A stretch of DNA of 64,000 bases from an uncultured Bacteroidota bacterium (GCA_937873155.1 CALMVZ010000009.1:16040-80039), one strand, 5' to 3'; shown: positions 1 to 9,819, numbered from the stretch's first letter. Made by a program: numbers and translations. The notes: a model not told the origin generated them from the sequence alone.

Positions 1-2260
1 TTTTATCGGTTATAAAACTGCAACCAAAACGGATATTATTATTACTGAAATTGATCACGACGTAAATGTTGGTGAAATTAAATTGACCAGCCTGCAGGTT
101 AAATTAAAAGAAATAGAAGTTTCAACAGAGAAAGCGCTTATCGAAAACAAGATCGATAAATTAGTTTATAATGCCGAGAATGATATCACTTCGCAAGGCG
201 GTGTAGCTACCGACATTCTTAAAAAAGTTCCAATGGTAGGTGTGGATGCTGATGGCAATGTAGAATTGCAAGGTAATCCAAATGTCCGTTTTTTAATTAA
301 TGGAAAACCTTCCAGTGTTTTCGGTAATAATATCGCAGATGTTCTTCAAACTATCCTGGCCGGCCAGATACAAAGTATAGAGGTGATCACAAGTCCGGGA
401 GCGAAATACGATGCCGAAGGAACAGGAGGGATCATCAATATCATTCTTAAAAAAACAGAGATCAAAGGGATCAATGGCAATGTTTCGTTAACAGGAGGAA
501 CCCGTTTACAGAATGGTTCTTTTAATTTAGCTGCACGTAAGGGAAAGATCGGGATCAATATGTTTATCAGCGGCAATGCACAATTATCTGCTTCTACTTT
601 AAATTCAATGAAGCGGACCACTTTCGATACAGCAACAGGAAACTCATCCATTCTGTACCAAAACGGCAGCAGTGATTTTACCAGGACCGGTTACCAGGGA
701 GGAATGAGTTTTGACTGGAGTCCGACGGAAAGCAATAATTTTATAGGAGGGTTCACTTATAATAATCGGACAAACACCAATAAGGGAACCACCAATCGTC
801 AATCTGTTTTGCAGGATGGGAGCGGGACTATACTTTCAGATGTGATCAACGAAGTGATCGCTGATAATATTTCAAATAACAATTCGTATGACTGGAACCT
901 GAATTACAAACGGAAATTTAAAAAGGAAGGGCAGGAACTGGATCTGCAATACAATTCTTCGGTGTCAGAGAATTATTCTTTTTACCTGCAAAAACAAAAG
1001 TATATAACACCTGATTCAGTGTTCAGCGGTTCTCAGGGAAAAAATCCGGGTTCTGATATGCAAACGAATATTTCCCTGAACTACACGCATCCGGTTTCAG
1101 AAAAATTAGTATTTGAAGGCGGATTAAAAATTGTTCTGTTGAATATTAACAGTGATTCAAAGATCTTTTTGTTGGATCCTGCAACTGGGGATTATTCGTT
1201 GAGTGATGCGCAATCTAATTCGGTGGATTATTCGCGGAACGTTTATGCCGGCTATTTGTCATCCACATTCAAACTTAAATTCATTGATGTGAAACTTGGA
1301 GTTCGTAATGAATATACAGAAACTAATGTTTCTTTCTCGAATGGCGGAAAAGCAAATATCGAACCTTATAATACGGTTGTTCCCGCTTGTATCGTATCGA
1401 GATCTTTTAAGAAGAATCAAACCTTCAAACTTAGTTACTCATACAGAATTCAGCGTCCTGATTATCGCGATCTTAATCCCTTTGTGAATGCAAGTGATCC
1501 GAAAAATGTTTCTACCGGAAATTCTAATTTAAAACCTGAGACGACGGACATCGTTGAGTTAGGTTATAGCAGATTCTTCGAAAAGGGGATAAATCTTAAT
1601 GTCAACGTGTTCTACAGAGGCAGACGTGATGATATCCAAGGCTACACCCGTTTTTATCCTTCTTACCAGATCGGTGATTCAACTTACTATAATGTAGCAG
1701 TAAGTACGCGTGAAAATATTGGAGCTGAAGATAATTTTGGCATGAATATATTTCTATCAGCAAGTATTAAACGAAAATTCACTTTGCGCAGTAATATTTC
1801 TTTATTCCAGCGATATATTTATAATAATATTGATCCCGGTTCAAATATCAGTGGATTCAATTACAGGGCCAATCTCAATCTATCATACCAGGTCACAAGT
1901 ACTTTTATTATTGAAGTGTTCGGTAATTTTAATTCACCACGTTTAAATGTACAAGGTATGCAGCCTGCTTTCTCAACCTATAATTTTGCCTTAAGGAAAC
2001 AATTCTTCAATAAAAAAATGAGTATCGCCTTCATGGCAACAAACCCATTCGATAAATATGTGAATCAAAAATCGGAGACCAAGGGTGTAAATTTTGAAAC
2101 TACAACTTTACGGCAATTACCTTACCGTTCATTCGGATTGAACCTCACCTGGAAATTCGGAAAACTGGAATTCAGCAGAAGAAAGCGTGACAATGAAGAT
2201 GTGAATCTGACAGAGCCGCCGATGCAGGAAAAAGACAAAGAGGGCGGCCGTGGAAATTAA
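1..2260 (+). CDS. TonB-dependent-receptor-like outer-membrane beta-barrel protein, 5' end outside window
   Basis: The reading frame is open from the first bases of the window, so this is the C-terminal part (about 750 residues) of a larger gene; the TTG at 83 is not a real start. The first residues (FIGYKT, then VGEIKL) look like the end of a carboxypeptidase-like regulatory domain. A Plug-like segment follows (DILKKVPMVGVDADGNV, then INGKPS and GGIINIILKK), and then a long series of alternating aromatic strands typical of the outer-membrane protein beta-barrel family. The charged tail after the last strand (KFGKLEFSRRKRDNED) is common in that family. Such proteins sit in the outer membrane, and many are thought to move a substrate with TonB; the substrate cannot be read here. 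Its stop overlaps by 4 nt the stop of the convergent aminotransferase gene. Family assignment is firm, function is not. Confidence 0.85.
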   Translation, partial: FIGYKTATKTDIIITEIDHDVNVGEIKLTSLQVKLKEIEVSTEKALIENKIDKLVYNAENDITSQGGVATDILKKVPMVGVDADGNVELQGNPNVRFLINGKPSSVFGNNIADVLQTILAGQIQSIEVITSPGAKYDAEGTGGIINIILKKTEIKGINGNVSLTGGTRLQNGSFNLAARKGKIGINMFISGNAQLSASTLNSMKRTTFDTATGNSSILYQNGSSDFTRTGYQGGMSFDWSPTESNNFIGGFTYNNRTNTNKGTTNRQSVLQDGSGTILSDVINEVIADNISNNNSYDWNLNYKRKFKKEGQELDLQYNSSVSENYSFYLQKQKYITPDSVFSGSQGKNPGSDMQTNISLNYTHPVSEKLVFEGGLKIVLLNINSDSKIFLLDPATGDYSLSDAQSNSVDYSRNVYAGYLSSTFKLKFIDVKLGVRNEYTETNVSFSNGGKANIEPYNTVVPACIVSRSFKKNQTFKLSYSYRIQRPDYRDLNPFVNASDPKNVSTGNSNLKPETTDIVELGYSRFFEKGINLNVNVFYRGRRDDIQGYTRFYPSYQIGDSTYYNVAVSTRENIGAEDNFGMNIFLSASIKRKFTLRSNISLFQRYIYNNIDPGSNISGFNYRANLNLSYQVTSTFIIEVFGNFNSPRLNVQGMQPAFSTYNFALRKQFFNKKMSIAFMATNPFDKYVNQKSETKGVNFETTTLRQLPYRSFGLNLTWKFGKLEFSRRKRDNEDVNLTEPPMQEKDKEGGRGN

Positions 2261-3444
2261 GCGGTTTCGATAACTTTCAGAATGATCTCTAAAGCTGCCC
2301 TTAATTCCTTATTCGTAATGATTAACGGAGGAGCGATCCGCGTGGCAGTAGAACAATGTAGGAACCAATCTACAATTATACCTTCTTTTATACAAGAATT
2401 AATGATATCCATGTTCAAAGCCGTATCGCCGAATTCAACTGCGCATAAAGCACCGGCAACACGAACTTCCTTTATTTTAGGATGAACCATCATTTCGATA
2501 ATGATCTTTTCAATTTCATCGGCTCTTAAATATACTTTCTCTTCAACTAATACTTCCAATGTTGCTTTAGCTGCTGCTACACAAACAGCGTTCCCTCCAA
2601 ATGTAGTAACATGCCCAAGTATAGGATTATTTGTTAAGCAACTCATTAATTTCTCATTCGCCACAAAAGCACCGATCGGTAAACCGCCGCCCATGCCTTT
2701 TGCAATTAAAAGAACATCAGGCGTTACATTGTAATGCTCAAACGCAAATAACAGTCCTGTTCTCCCGAATCCGCTTTGGATCTCATCAAAAATTAAAAGC
2801 GTGCAGGTCTCATCACATTTCTTTCTTAACTCTTGTAAGAATTTCGTATTTGCTTTATGGATTCCTGCTTCTCCCTGTATAGGTTCAATAATTACACAGG
2901 CGGTCTTATTGGTGATCTGATCAAGATCTGAAAAATGATTGAATTCAATTTGTTTTACATCGGGTAGCAGCGGACGGAAACTTTGTTTGTAGTCTTCATT
3001 TCCCATTACGCTTAAAGCGCCATGAGTGCTTCCGTGATATGAATTTTTGAAACAAATGATCTCACTTCTTCCTGTAACACGTTTCGCTAATTTTAAAGCG
3101 CCTTCTGTAGCTTCAGTTCCTGAATTTGTGAAGTAAATGCAGTTCAATGAAGAGGGTAATAATGAAGTGAGTAATTTTGCATACTGCGTTTGCGGATGCT
3201 GGATGTACTCCCCGTAAACCATCAAGTGCATATAAGTTTTAGCCTGCTCATTAATGGCTGCAACAACTTTTGGATGACAATGGCCTAAATTACTTACAGA
3301 TATTCCACTGATCAGATCAGTATATTTTTTTCCAGTAACGTCGGTCATGTAAATACCTTCTGCACTTACGATCTCTAATCCAAGTGGAGTAGGTGACGTT
3401 TGTGCGACGTTATGCAAAAAAATATTTCGGTGGTTAATATTCAT
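2257..3444 (-). CDS. Class III PLP-dependent aminotransferase (acetylornithine/ornithine aminotransferase-like)
   Basis: This is a full-length fold-type I, class III aminotransferase of 395 residues. Visible hallmarks are the SGTEATEGALK cofactor-binding segment (about 108-118), NSYHGSTHGALS (134-145), the FDEIQSGFGRTG motif (219-230, Asp220 contacting the PLP ring nitrogen) and the Schiff-base lysine in IAKGMGGGLP (Lys249). Relatives transfer amino groups from ornithine, acetylornithine, lysine or GABA to 2-oxo acids; the exact donor cannot be fixed by eye, so no symbol is given. The start ATG directly follows the stop of the methyltransferase gene with no spacer, so the two are probably translationally coupled and co-transcribed with the CNNM/CBS gene further upstream. 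No arg genes lie next to it. Confidence 0.88.
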   Translation of the reverse strand: MNINHRNIFLHNVAQTSPTPLGLEIVSAEGIYMTDVTGKKYTDLISGISVSNLGHCHPKVVAAINEQAKTYMHLMVYGEYIQHPQTQYAKLLTSLLPSSLNCIYFTNSGTEATEGALKLAKRVTGRSEIICFKNSYHGSTHGALSVMGNEDYKQSFRPLLPDVKQIEFNHFSDLDQITNKTACVIIEPIQGEAGIHKANTKFLQELRKKCDETCTLLIFDEIQSGFGRTGLLFAFEHYNVTPDVLLIAKGMGGGLPIGAFVANEKLMSCLTNNPILGHVTTFGGNAVCVAAAKATLEVLVEEKVYLRADEIEKIIIEMMVHPKIKEVRVAGALCAVEFGDTALNMDIINSCIKEGIIVDWFLHCSTATRIAPPLIITNKELRAALEIILKVIETA

Positions 3445-4026
3445 TTATTTTTTAGTAAGGTTGATAAATAATTCCCTTCCTTCTCTGGGTTTTATTGAAT
3501 TATAACACTTATCAAATGTATTAAATTCGAAATAAGGAGAAAAGTATTTAACGTATTCTTCCTTATTTCCCCCGAAAGGTGGTTTATCAATATTCAAAAC
3601 ATCATCGAATAAAACACCAACCAGTTTCCCTTTTGGTTTTAGTAAAGAAAATGTGTGTTTTATGTAAGCCGACCTTAGTTTAGGATCAATGGCGCAGAAA
3701 AAAGTTTGTTCAATGATCAGGTCGTATTGCCCTTTGTGTTGGAAGAAATCTTCCTGTATCAATTGCGATGCAGGAAAATCTTTGCAGCGTTGTTTGATAT
3801 TCTTTAAAGGTGCTTCAGCAAAATCCAAAACAAAAACGTTTTTGAATCCGTTATTGAATAAATATTCTGCTTCATAAGAATTACCGGCACCCGGAATTAA
3901 AATTTTCAGTGATTTATCTTTTAACTGATCGAAATAGGTTTTAAGCGGAGTTGTGATATCGCCTGCATCCCAGCCAAAATCGTTTTCCACGTAACGGCTG
4001 TTCCAATATGCACTGCTCAAAAACAT
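3445..4026 (-). CDS. SAM-dependent methyltransferase, thiopurine methyltransferase (TPMT)-like
   Basis: The 193-residue protein opens with YWNSRYVENDFGWDAG followed by TTPLKTYF, the N-terminal signature of TPMT-family methyltransferases. The SAM-binding glycine motif ILIPGAGNSYEAEYL follows at about 42-56, with the acidic residue that binds the SAM ribose in VLDFAEAPL. IEQTFFCAI resembles the family's motif IV region. TPMT relatives methylate sulfur, selenium or halide acceptors; the acceptor here is unknown. It is squeezed between two genes with zero intergenic bases on both sides, so it is the middle gene of a three-gene operon with the CNNM/CBS protein and the aminotransferase. No unusual features beyond the tight packing. 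Confidence 0.82.
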   Translation of the reverse strand: MFLSSAYWNSRYVENDFGWDAGDITTPLKTYFDQLKDKSLKILIPGAGNSYEAEYLFNNGFKNVFVLDFAEAPLKNIKQRCKDFPASQLIQEDFFQHKGQYDLIIEQTFFCAIDPKLRSAYIKHTFSLLKPKGKLVGVLFDDVLNIDKPPFGGNKEEYVKYFSPYFEFNTFDKCYNSIKPREGRELFINLTKK

Positions 4027-5322
4027 TTACTGCGGCGGATTAACTAATTTCAGGCGAATACTCTCTACACTTTGTTGGCTTCGTTTAAGAATAGTGATCT
4101 CATACCCGTCGGCAATACGTTTATCGTTTACAGGAGGAATTCTTCCGAACACATAATTCACATAACCTGAAACTGTTTCGTAATGCGGGCTTTCAGGAAG
4201 TGCAGCCGGCAAAGCATTATTCACATCCACCATGCTGGATTGTGCATTCACAACAAACTCTGTATCGCTTTTCTTTTCCACGTCCGGTTTTTCCTCATCG
4301 TGTTCGTCCTGGATCTCACCAACTAATTCTTCAATGATATCTTCCATTGTGATGATCCCTGCTGTAGCGCCACGTTCATTGGTAACAACGGCCATCTGTA
4401 TATGATGCTTTTGGAAATCACGTAAGAGTTCATTGATCTTCATACTTTCCGGCACGAAATGAACCGAACGCATAATATCTTTAATGCTTTTGAATCTGTT
4501 TTCCACAACCGCTTTTAAAAGATCTTTGCTGTGAACGATCCCGATCACATTATCAATATCACCCAAATAAACCGGCATACGCGAAAAACCTTCTTCGATA
4601 ATTTGTTTGATCATTTCGTCGCGGCCTACCTCGACATCTAAAGCAACTACACGGTTAGTAGGAACTAAAATTTGTTTTACAATCCGGTCATCAAAATCAA
4701 AAACGTTCTGGATCAATTCATTTTCACTTGGTTTAATGGCGCCGCCTTCTTCACTCTCGGTCAATATTAAACGTAATTCCTCTTCAGTATGTACATCTTC
4801 TTCAATTGTTTTAATGCCAACCAGTTTTAAAATTAAGTTAGATGATTTATTAAGTAACCATATGAAAGGGCTAAAAATGAAATAAAAAATTCTTAATGGC
4901 CAGGAAATAAGAAGGGAAGTTTGCAGGGAATAACGGATCCCGATCATTTTTGGTATTTGTTCGCCGAGAGTAATATGTAAAAATGTAATTAAAGCAAATG
5001 CTACCGGTATGGATATGCTATGAACTGCTGTTTCGTTTAAAGAAGTATTAAACCGGTGAAAAATATTTATTACCAAAGCCGCAACAACCCGTTCACCGAT
5101 CCAGCCTAAACCTAAACTGGCTAATGTAATTCCTAATTGCGCAGCTGAAAGATAAGCGTCTAATTTTTCCAACAATGAACGGGCCATTTTTGCACGTTTA
5201 CTGCCTTTCTGAACTTTAAGGTCTAGTTGGGAGGCCCGTACTTTTACGAGCGAGAACTCCGCGGCCACAAAGAAACCGTTAAGAAATACGAGTAGAAAGG
5301 TAATTAAAAGGTCTAATGCCAT
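4027..5322 (-). CDS. CNNM-type (DUF21) membrane protein with CBS pair and CorC/HlyC domain
   Basis: Domain order is clear over 431 residues. An N-terminal DUF21/CNNM membrane domain with several transmembrane segments covers about 1-190 (FLNGFFVAAEFSLVKVRASQ is the family signature). A tandem CBS pair follows at about 205-330 (SRMPVYLGDIDNVIGIVHSKDLL; AVVTNERGATAGIITMEDIIEELVGEI), and a CorC/HlyC C-terminal domain at about 350-425. The family is commonly annotated as hemolysin or TlyC, but better-studied members act in magnesium or cobalt efflux and homeostasis; the hemolysin name should not be taken literally. It is the first gene of the tightly packed minus-strand operon with the methyltransferase and the aminotransferase. 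The start ATG is preceded by about 45 non-coding bases. Confidence 0.92.
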   Translation of the reverse strand: MALDLLITFLLVFLNGFFVAAEFSLVKVRASQLDLKVQKGSKRAKMARSLLEKLDAYLSAAQLGITLASLGLGWIGERVVAALVINIFHRFNTSLNETAVHSISIPVAFALITFLHITLGEQIPKMIGIRYSLQTSLLISWPLRIFYFIFSPFIWLLNKSSNLILKLVGIKTIEEDVHTEEELRLILTESEEGGAIKPSENELIQNVFDFDDRIVKQILVPTNRVVALDVEVGRDEMIKQIIEEGFSRMPVYLGDIDNVIGIVHSKDLLKAVVENRFKSIKDIMRSVHFVPESMKINELLRDFQKHHIQMAVVTNERGATAGIITMEDIIEELVGEIQDEHDEEKPDVEKKSDTEFVVNAQSSMVDVNNALPAALPESPHYETVSGYVNYVFGRIPPVNDKRIADGYEITILKRSQQSVESIRLKLVNPPQ

Positions 5323-5367
5323 GCTTTATACAAATATATCAAAATTGACGGATTAATAAAATGGATC

Positions 5368-6090
5368 TCATTTGCCGCAGGTGATCTTTACAAATGCAGT
5401 GTGAACGTTTTGATTAGTATCAAGATACATTTTCTCTGCTAAAAGTACATCATCGTTCATCCAGGTAATATGGTCAGCGCCCCATTTGCTAAGTTCACGG
5501 CTCCAATTTGGTTTTATTGAATCCTGTATTACGTCGTACATTTGAATACCATTGAAAACAAAACCTGCCTGCAGATCAAAACAGGAAGCGGCAACGTATT
5601 TTTTATTTGGCGAGACAGAAGGTGTGCCGCACATGTAAGTTTCTTTTCCATTCTCCGCATTCACCATTAAGTAAGCAAACGCTTCGTAAAATCCAACATA
5701 GAACAAATGATAATTCAATGGTTTTACTTTCCCTAAATATTTGTATTCGGTAAGATCATCTGCACCTTCTACATAAGGTTTGTTGATCAGTTTTTTTATG
5801 CTGTTATCTTTTAAGGTTAAAAAAATGGTATCACCGTTCCTTTTTACTTCAGGATTTTTTGCGAAGTTATTTTTTTCTGAAGTATCCGGTTTTTGTGTAA
5901 AGAAATTCTTGAATACCGTTTCGGTTGTATCTATAACATAAAGTAAATTCCTGCCTCCGAAAAAAGTATCGGTCTCGGAAATTAAAGTTTTTGCTTCAGG
6001 AATTGTAACAACCGGTGCTTCTTTCGTTCCTGTGCTACAGGAAATAAGTAAGATAGTGATGAGCGCAAGAAGACTGACTCGAGGATTCAT
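5368..6090 (-). CDS. Hypothetical lipoprotein
   Basis: The 240-residue protein starts with a signal peptide and a lipobox ending at Cys18 (LLISCS), so it is probably a membrane-anchored lipoprotein facing the periplasm. The mature part contains DTFFGGRNLLYVIDTTETVF near the N-terminus and several Trp/Tyr-rich segments, but I recognise no named family. Its start ATG directly abuts the stop of the small HTH gene upstream, which suggests coupled translation. No clear paralogue exists in the window. Function unknown. Confidence 0.75.
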   Translation of the reverse strand: MNPRVSLLALITILLISCSTGTKEAPVVTIPEAKTLISETDTFFGGRNLLYVIDTTETVFKNFFTQKPDTSEKNNFAKNPEVKRNGDTIFLTLKDNSIKKLINKPYVEGADDLTEYKYLGKVKPLNYHLFYVGFYEAFAYLMVNAENGKETYMCGTPSVSPNKKYVAASCFDLQAGFVFNGIQMYDVIQDSIKPNWSRELSKWGADHITWMNDDVLLAEKMYLDTNQNVHTAFVKITCGK

Positions 6091-6435
6091 TTATTTACGT
6101 TTATTAAGTTGTTCTTGTTTTTCTGCGATCATTTTTTTGAGAAGCGCGATCTCGTCAGATAAGTCGTTTTGATCTTTTTGTTCATCATCTTCCCAAAGCT
6201 TATTGATGTAATATGGCTTTTCATTCGTATTGTAATAAGGCTGATTGGAACGGAAAAAACTATATAATGGAATTTTTAATCCTTTCGAGATCAATTCAAG
6301 TGTGCGTAATTCCAAACGTTTTGTTTCTAATGCAGTAGAAAGAGCATCTTCGCTCATGCCAACGTATTCGGCGAGATCTTTGAAAGAGTACTTTTCTTTT
6401 TGTAATATTTCGAGAACCTTTTCTTTTAAGTCCAT
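6091..6435 (-). CDS. Small helix-turn-helix protein with C-terminal coiled coil
   Basis: This protein has 114 residues. The first 60 or so form a Cro/XRE-like helix-turn-helix: YSFKDLAEYVGMSEDALSTA is the likely recognition region, followed by ELISKGLKIPLYSFF. The tail (DEIALLKKMIAEKQEQLNKRK) is a predicted coiled coil, suited to dimer formation. That architecture fits a small transcription regulator, although no operator can be named. It is directly followed, with no spacer, by the lipoprotein gene 5368-6090, so the two probably share one transcript and possibly one job. The assignment as DNA-binding is an inference from the pattern. Confidence 0.72.
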   Translation of the reverse strand: MDLKEKVLEILQKEKYSFKDLAEYVGMSEDALSTALETKRLELRTLELISKGLKIPLYSFFRSNQPYYNTNEKPYYINKLWEDDEQKDQNDLSDEIALLKKMIAEKQEQLNKRK

Positions 6436-6462
6436 AGCGAGTATAAAATTAATAAAAATCCT

Positions 6463-7965
6463 TTATTTAACGCCGCCCATTAGTTTTTTCATAACAGGAG
6501 AAATTGCAATTACCGCTACTCCGATCACCAATGAATAGAGTCCCAATTGCTTATAGCCTTCAGTATACACCATCATTTTTTCGTAATTGGTTGAATTTTC
6601 TGAAGCTTCAGCAATATTTGCACCTAATAGTCCTGCGAAGTATTGTCCATACGCGCTGGCTAAGAACCACATGCCCATAGCAACAGCTTGTAATTTCGTT
6701 GGCGATAATTTTGTCATCACCGACATGCCGATAGGCGATAAGCACAATTCACCAAAAGTAATAATGAACCAGCCGAAAGTAAATACGCCTAATGATGTTA
6801 CACCATTCTCGTTACTGAAAAAGCGTGTGTAATAGAAAATATAAAAGCCAATTGCGAGAAAAATAAAGCCTAACCCGAATTTTACGATCGTGTTGGGTTC
6901 AATTTTCTTTTTATTCATCCAGATCCACAAGATCCCTAATGGTGCAGCAAACAGAATTACGAATAATGAATTCGCGGAATTATTTACACTGTTTGAATCC
7001 AGTTCCATTCCTAAAACAGAACTATGAAGATTATCGGCCGCAAAATAACTTAAAGATCCGCCACTCTGTTCGAAGAATGCCCAGAAAAAAATAGAAAAGA
7101 ACATGAACAGAAGAGCAGCAATTAATTTTTTATTCTCATTCCAACTGTAATTCCGCATTTCAAAAACGAGATAGATCACCGATACAGGGCCGATGATATA
7201 CATGAACCAATCCGTATACTCAGTTTTAGATACCATGGTGATCACAACCGGGATCAAAGCTAATGAGCCCGCATATGTAAGCACTTCATAAAGTATTTTC
7301 TTTTTTGGTTCCAGGTGTGTGATCGGGGAGTTACCAATGCTCCCTAAACTTTTTTGCGTGTAAATAAATGTGATCAAACTAACGAACATAACGATCGAAG
7401 CAAGACCAAAAGCAACATTCCATTCTAAACCTTCAGGAACTGAACTTGCAAAAAGAGCGCGTTTACCAATAGCAATGCAAAGATAACCGCCAATTAAAGC
7501 ACCAAGATTTACCCCTGCATAGAATAAAGAAAAACCTGCATCAGTCCTTGGGTCGCCATCTTTATACAAGCGTCCCACCATTGATGAAATGTTAGGTTTA
7601 AAAAAACCTGTACCGATAATATTAAATCCGATACCGATGAAGAAGAATTGTTTAGGATCGATCGCAAGAACAACGCTGCCGATGATCATCAGTAACCCGC
7701 CCCAGAATAAAGATCGTCTGTAACCTAATATCTGATCGGCAAAGAAACCGCCAATGAAAGTAAACGCGTAAACAAATGCCTGCGATGCGCCGTATTGAAG
7801 GTTTGCTTTTACTTCATCAAAACCTAACTGATGAACCATGAAGAACGCGAGCATCCCGCGCATACCGTAGAAACTGAAACGTTCCCACATTTCACTGAAG
7901 AATAAATACCAAAGTTGTTTCGGGTATTTTCCTTTAAAATTTTGTATTTCTTCCAGGGTTTGCAT
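6463..7965 (-). CDS. POT/PTR2-family proton-dependent peptide transporter
   Basis: The 500-residue, 12-14-segment membrane protein belongs to the POT (PTR2, MFS) family. The proton-coupling motif ExxER is seen as EMWERFSFYGMR at about 25-36, and the PTR2 signature region includes FFKPNISSMVGRLY. The C-terminal FGELCLSPIGMSVMTKLSP segment is also typical. Such carriers in the inner membrane import di- and tripeptides with protons. The neighbouring gene upstream encodes a second member of the same family, separated by about 85 bases containing an imperfect inverted repeat. The two proteins share motifs but differ in length and loops, so they are old paralogues rather than a recent duplication. 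Confidence 0.93.
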   Translation of the reverse strand: MQTLEEIQNFKGKYPKQLWYLFFSEMWERFSFYGMRGMLAFFMVHQLGFDEVKANLQYGASQAFVYAFTFIGGFFADQILGYRRSLFWGGLLMIIGSVVLAIDPKQFFFIGIGFNIIGTGFFKPNISSMVGRLYKDGDPRTDAGFSLFYAGVNLGALIGGYLCIAIGKRALFASSVPEGLEWNVAFGLASIVMFVSLITFIYTQKSLGSIGNSPITHLEPKKKILYEVLTYAGSLALIPVVITMVSKTEYTDWFMYIIGPVSVIYLVFEMRNYSWNENKKLIAALLFMFFSIFFWAFFEQSGGSLSYFAADNLHSSVLGMELDSNSVNNSANSLFVILFAAPLGILWIWMNKKKIEPNTIVKFGLGFIFLAIGFYIFYYTRFFSNENGVTSLGVFTFGWFIITFGELCLSPIGMSVMTKLSPTKLQAVAMGMWFLASAYGQYFAGLLGANIAEASENSTNYEKMMVYTEGYKQLGLYSLVIGVAVIAISPVMKKLMGGVK

Positions 7966-7975
7966 CTGCAGTTAT

Positions 7976-8029
7976 AAGGTTATTAAGTTATTAGTAATAG
8001 AGCTGTAAAAAAGGTTAACTAATAACCTT
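7976..8029. repeat. Imperfect inverted repeat between the two peptide-transporter genes
   Basis: AAGGTTATTA at the left pairs with TAATAACCTT at the right, and the stem continues through GTTA/TAAC with a small bulge. It lies between two co-directional POT genes. No run of T residues follows, so a classical terminator is not obvious; it may be a stem that attenuates or stabilises mRNA, or one of the genome's intergenic palindromic repeats. Confidence 0.5.
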
Positions 8030-8050
8030 GGAGCTTTATAACGTTTAACC

Positions 8051-9742
8051 TTACTTCACGCCGTGCATCATTCTCCTTAACACCGGAGTGATAGAGAATA
8101 AAATGATAGCCGCTAAACCTGTCAAAACAACGAATACCATAAAGAATTCGTATAGGTTATGAATTTCTATTCCAACGAATACCGGGTTTGCAGAACTGAT
8201 CTGGTTCTCATCTAATAATTTTATTTGTTCTGCTGTTGGAGTAACAGTTTTATCAAGGATCGCTTTTAAGTCGATACCTAATTCCTGTGCTTTTTTAAAT
8301 TTATCTCCTGTTGCCGGAATTAAAGCACCTAAAGATCCCGCTAAAGCATAGCCCGCTGCGTTCGATAAAAAGAATACACCGAATAATAATGAAGCAAAAC
8401 GTTTTGGTGATAATTTGCCTACTAAAGATAATCCGATAGGAGATAAACAAAGTTCCGCGAAGGTTTGAATTAAATATAAGAGGATAAGCCACTGAATGCC
8501 TAATAAACCGCTGTTACCAAGATCTTTTACGTTGTGCGCAATGATAAAGTAACTAACGGCGATCAAACCTAAACCGATAGCTTGCTTCACGGTAGATAAT
8601 GGTTCTTTTCCTCTTGCTCTTAATCGATCCCAAAGAATACTAAACGGGAATGCGAATGCGAAAACGAAAATACCATTGAAGATCTGTACCATACTCGGAG
8701 GCATGTCCCAGCCTAAAATATGCCTGTCAGTTTGATTATCGGCAATAAATGTTAATGATGAACCCGCCTGTTCAAATGCTGCCCAGAAGAATACGATAAA
8801 GAATCCAACAATGTAGATAACAAGGATCCTTTGTAATTCTACTTTAGTTAAGGATTTATCTGAGATGATGAGTCCTGCTAAAGTTAAACCAAGGGCATAA
8901 ATGATCGGATAGATAATGGTTTTTACAGGATTTGTACCTGCCAATAAATACCTGAACACAAAAAACAAAACAATAAAAGAAAAAGCGGCGATTATTAAAG
9001 ACTTTGTTGAAAAAACAGCTTTTTGTGATTCTCCTTCTTCAAAATCTGATGCATCATTATGCTTTGGTAATCCGCCTAATGGTTTTCCTTCAGGCGTAAC
9101 AACATACTTGTTTTTCAAAAAATAAAAAACTGCTGTACCAATTATCATTGCTAAAGAAGCTGCTAAGAATCCCCATTTGAAAGCGTGGATATCACGAATT
9201 CCACCGGCGTCTTTCACATCGCCAACTAAAGGACAAATTAACTGGCCTAAGAAAGCACCTAAGTTGATGCCCATGTAAAAAATAGTGAAGGCAGTATCGA
9301 GTTTACTTTTCTCTTGTTTAGGATATAAACTGCCTACCATTGAGGAAATATTTGGTTTAAAGAATCCGTTACCGAAAATAATGATGGTTAAAGCCACCCA
9401 TAATAATGTTTTAGCAAGATCAAGGTTTGATGAGAAAACAGTTGCACTTGCAAATAAGATCAATTGGCCAACCGCCATCATTAAACCACCAAGCATGATG
9501 CAATTACGGTTACCAAAGAAACGGTCAGAAATAAATCCGCCTAACATCGGGGTCAGGTAGCATAATCCTAAAAATCCGCCGTAGATCAATGAAGAGTCCG
9601 CTTCTTTCATCATTAATGAATTCACCATAAATAGGGTGAGGATTGCACGCATCCCATAAAAATTGAAGCGTTCCCACATTTCAGTTCCGAATAATACCCA
9701 AAGTCCTTTCGGGTGACCTTTTTGACTAGTAGTTTGGTTCAT
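8051..9742 (-). CDS. POT/PTR2-family proton-dependent peptide transporter
   Basis: A second POT-family peptide transporter, 563 residues. It shows the same EMWERFNFYGMR proton-coupling motif, FFKPNISSMVGSLYP, and FAELCLSPIGLSLVGKLSP near the C-terminus. It carries an additional hydrophilic stretch near the C-terminus (roughly DKFKKAQELGIDLKAILDKT) that the 500-residue neighbour lacks; this probably forms a loop between the last membrane segments. Expected role: proton-driven uptake of short peptides across the inner membrane, which fits a peptide-using lifestyle together with pruA and alanine dehydrogenase in this window. The substrate range cannot be read from sequence. Confidence 0.93.
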   Translation of the reverse strand: MNQTTSQKGHPKGLWVLFGTEMWERFNFYGMRAILTLFMVNSLMMKEADSSLIYGGFLGLCYLTPMLGGFISDRFFGNRNCIMLGGLMMAVGQLILFASATVFSSNLDLAKTLLWVALTIIIFGNGFFKPNISSMVGSLYPKQEKSKLDTAFTIFYMGINLGAFLGQLICPLVGDVKDAGGIRDIHAFKWGFLAASLAMIIGTAVFYFLKNKYVVTPEGKPLGGLPKHNDASDFEEGESQKAVFSTKSLIIAAFSFIVLFFVFRYLLAGTNPVKTIIYPIIYALGLTLAGLIISDKSLTKVELQRILVIYIVGFFIVFFWAAFEQAGSSLTFIADNQTDRHILGWDMPPSMVQIFNGIFVFAFAFPFSILWDRLRARGKEPLSTVKQAIGLGLIAVSYFIIAHNVKDLGNSGLLGIQWLILLYLIQTFAELCLSPIGLSLVGKLSPKRFASLLFGVFFLSNAAGYALAGSLGALIPATGDKFKKAQELGIDLKAILDKTVTPTAEQIKLLDENQISSANPVFVGIEIHNLYEFFMVFVVLTGLAAIILFSITPVLRRMMHGVK

Positions 9743-9819
9743 AGGTTGTTTTTATAGTTGGCTAAAAATAGGTTTTTTATTTATTGTAGACAAGCGTATA
9801 ATGGGGGAGATTTGTATTG

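Noticed and set aside
6463..9742. Recent tandem duplication of the two peptide transporters
   Set aside because: Only the family motifs match; lengths and loops differ widely, so they are old paralogues.
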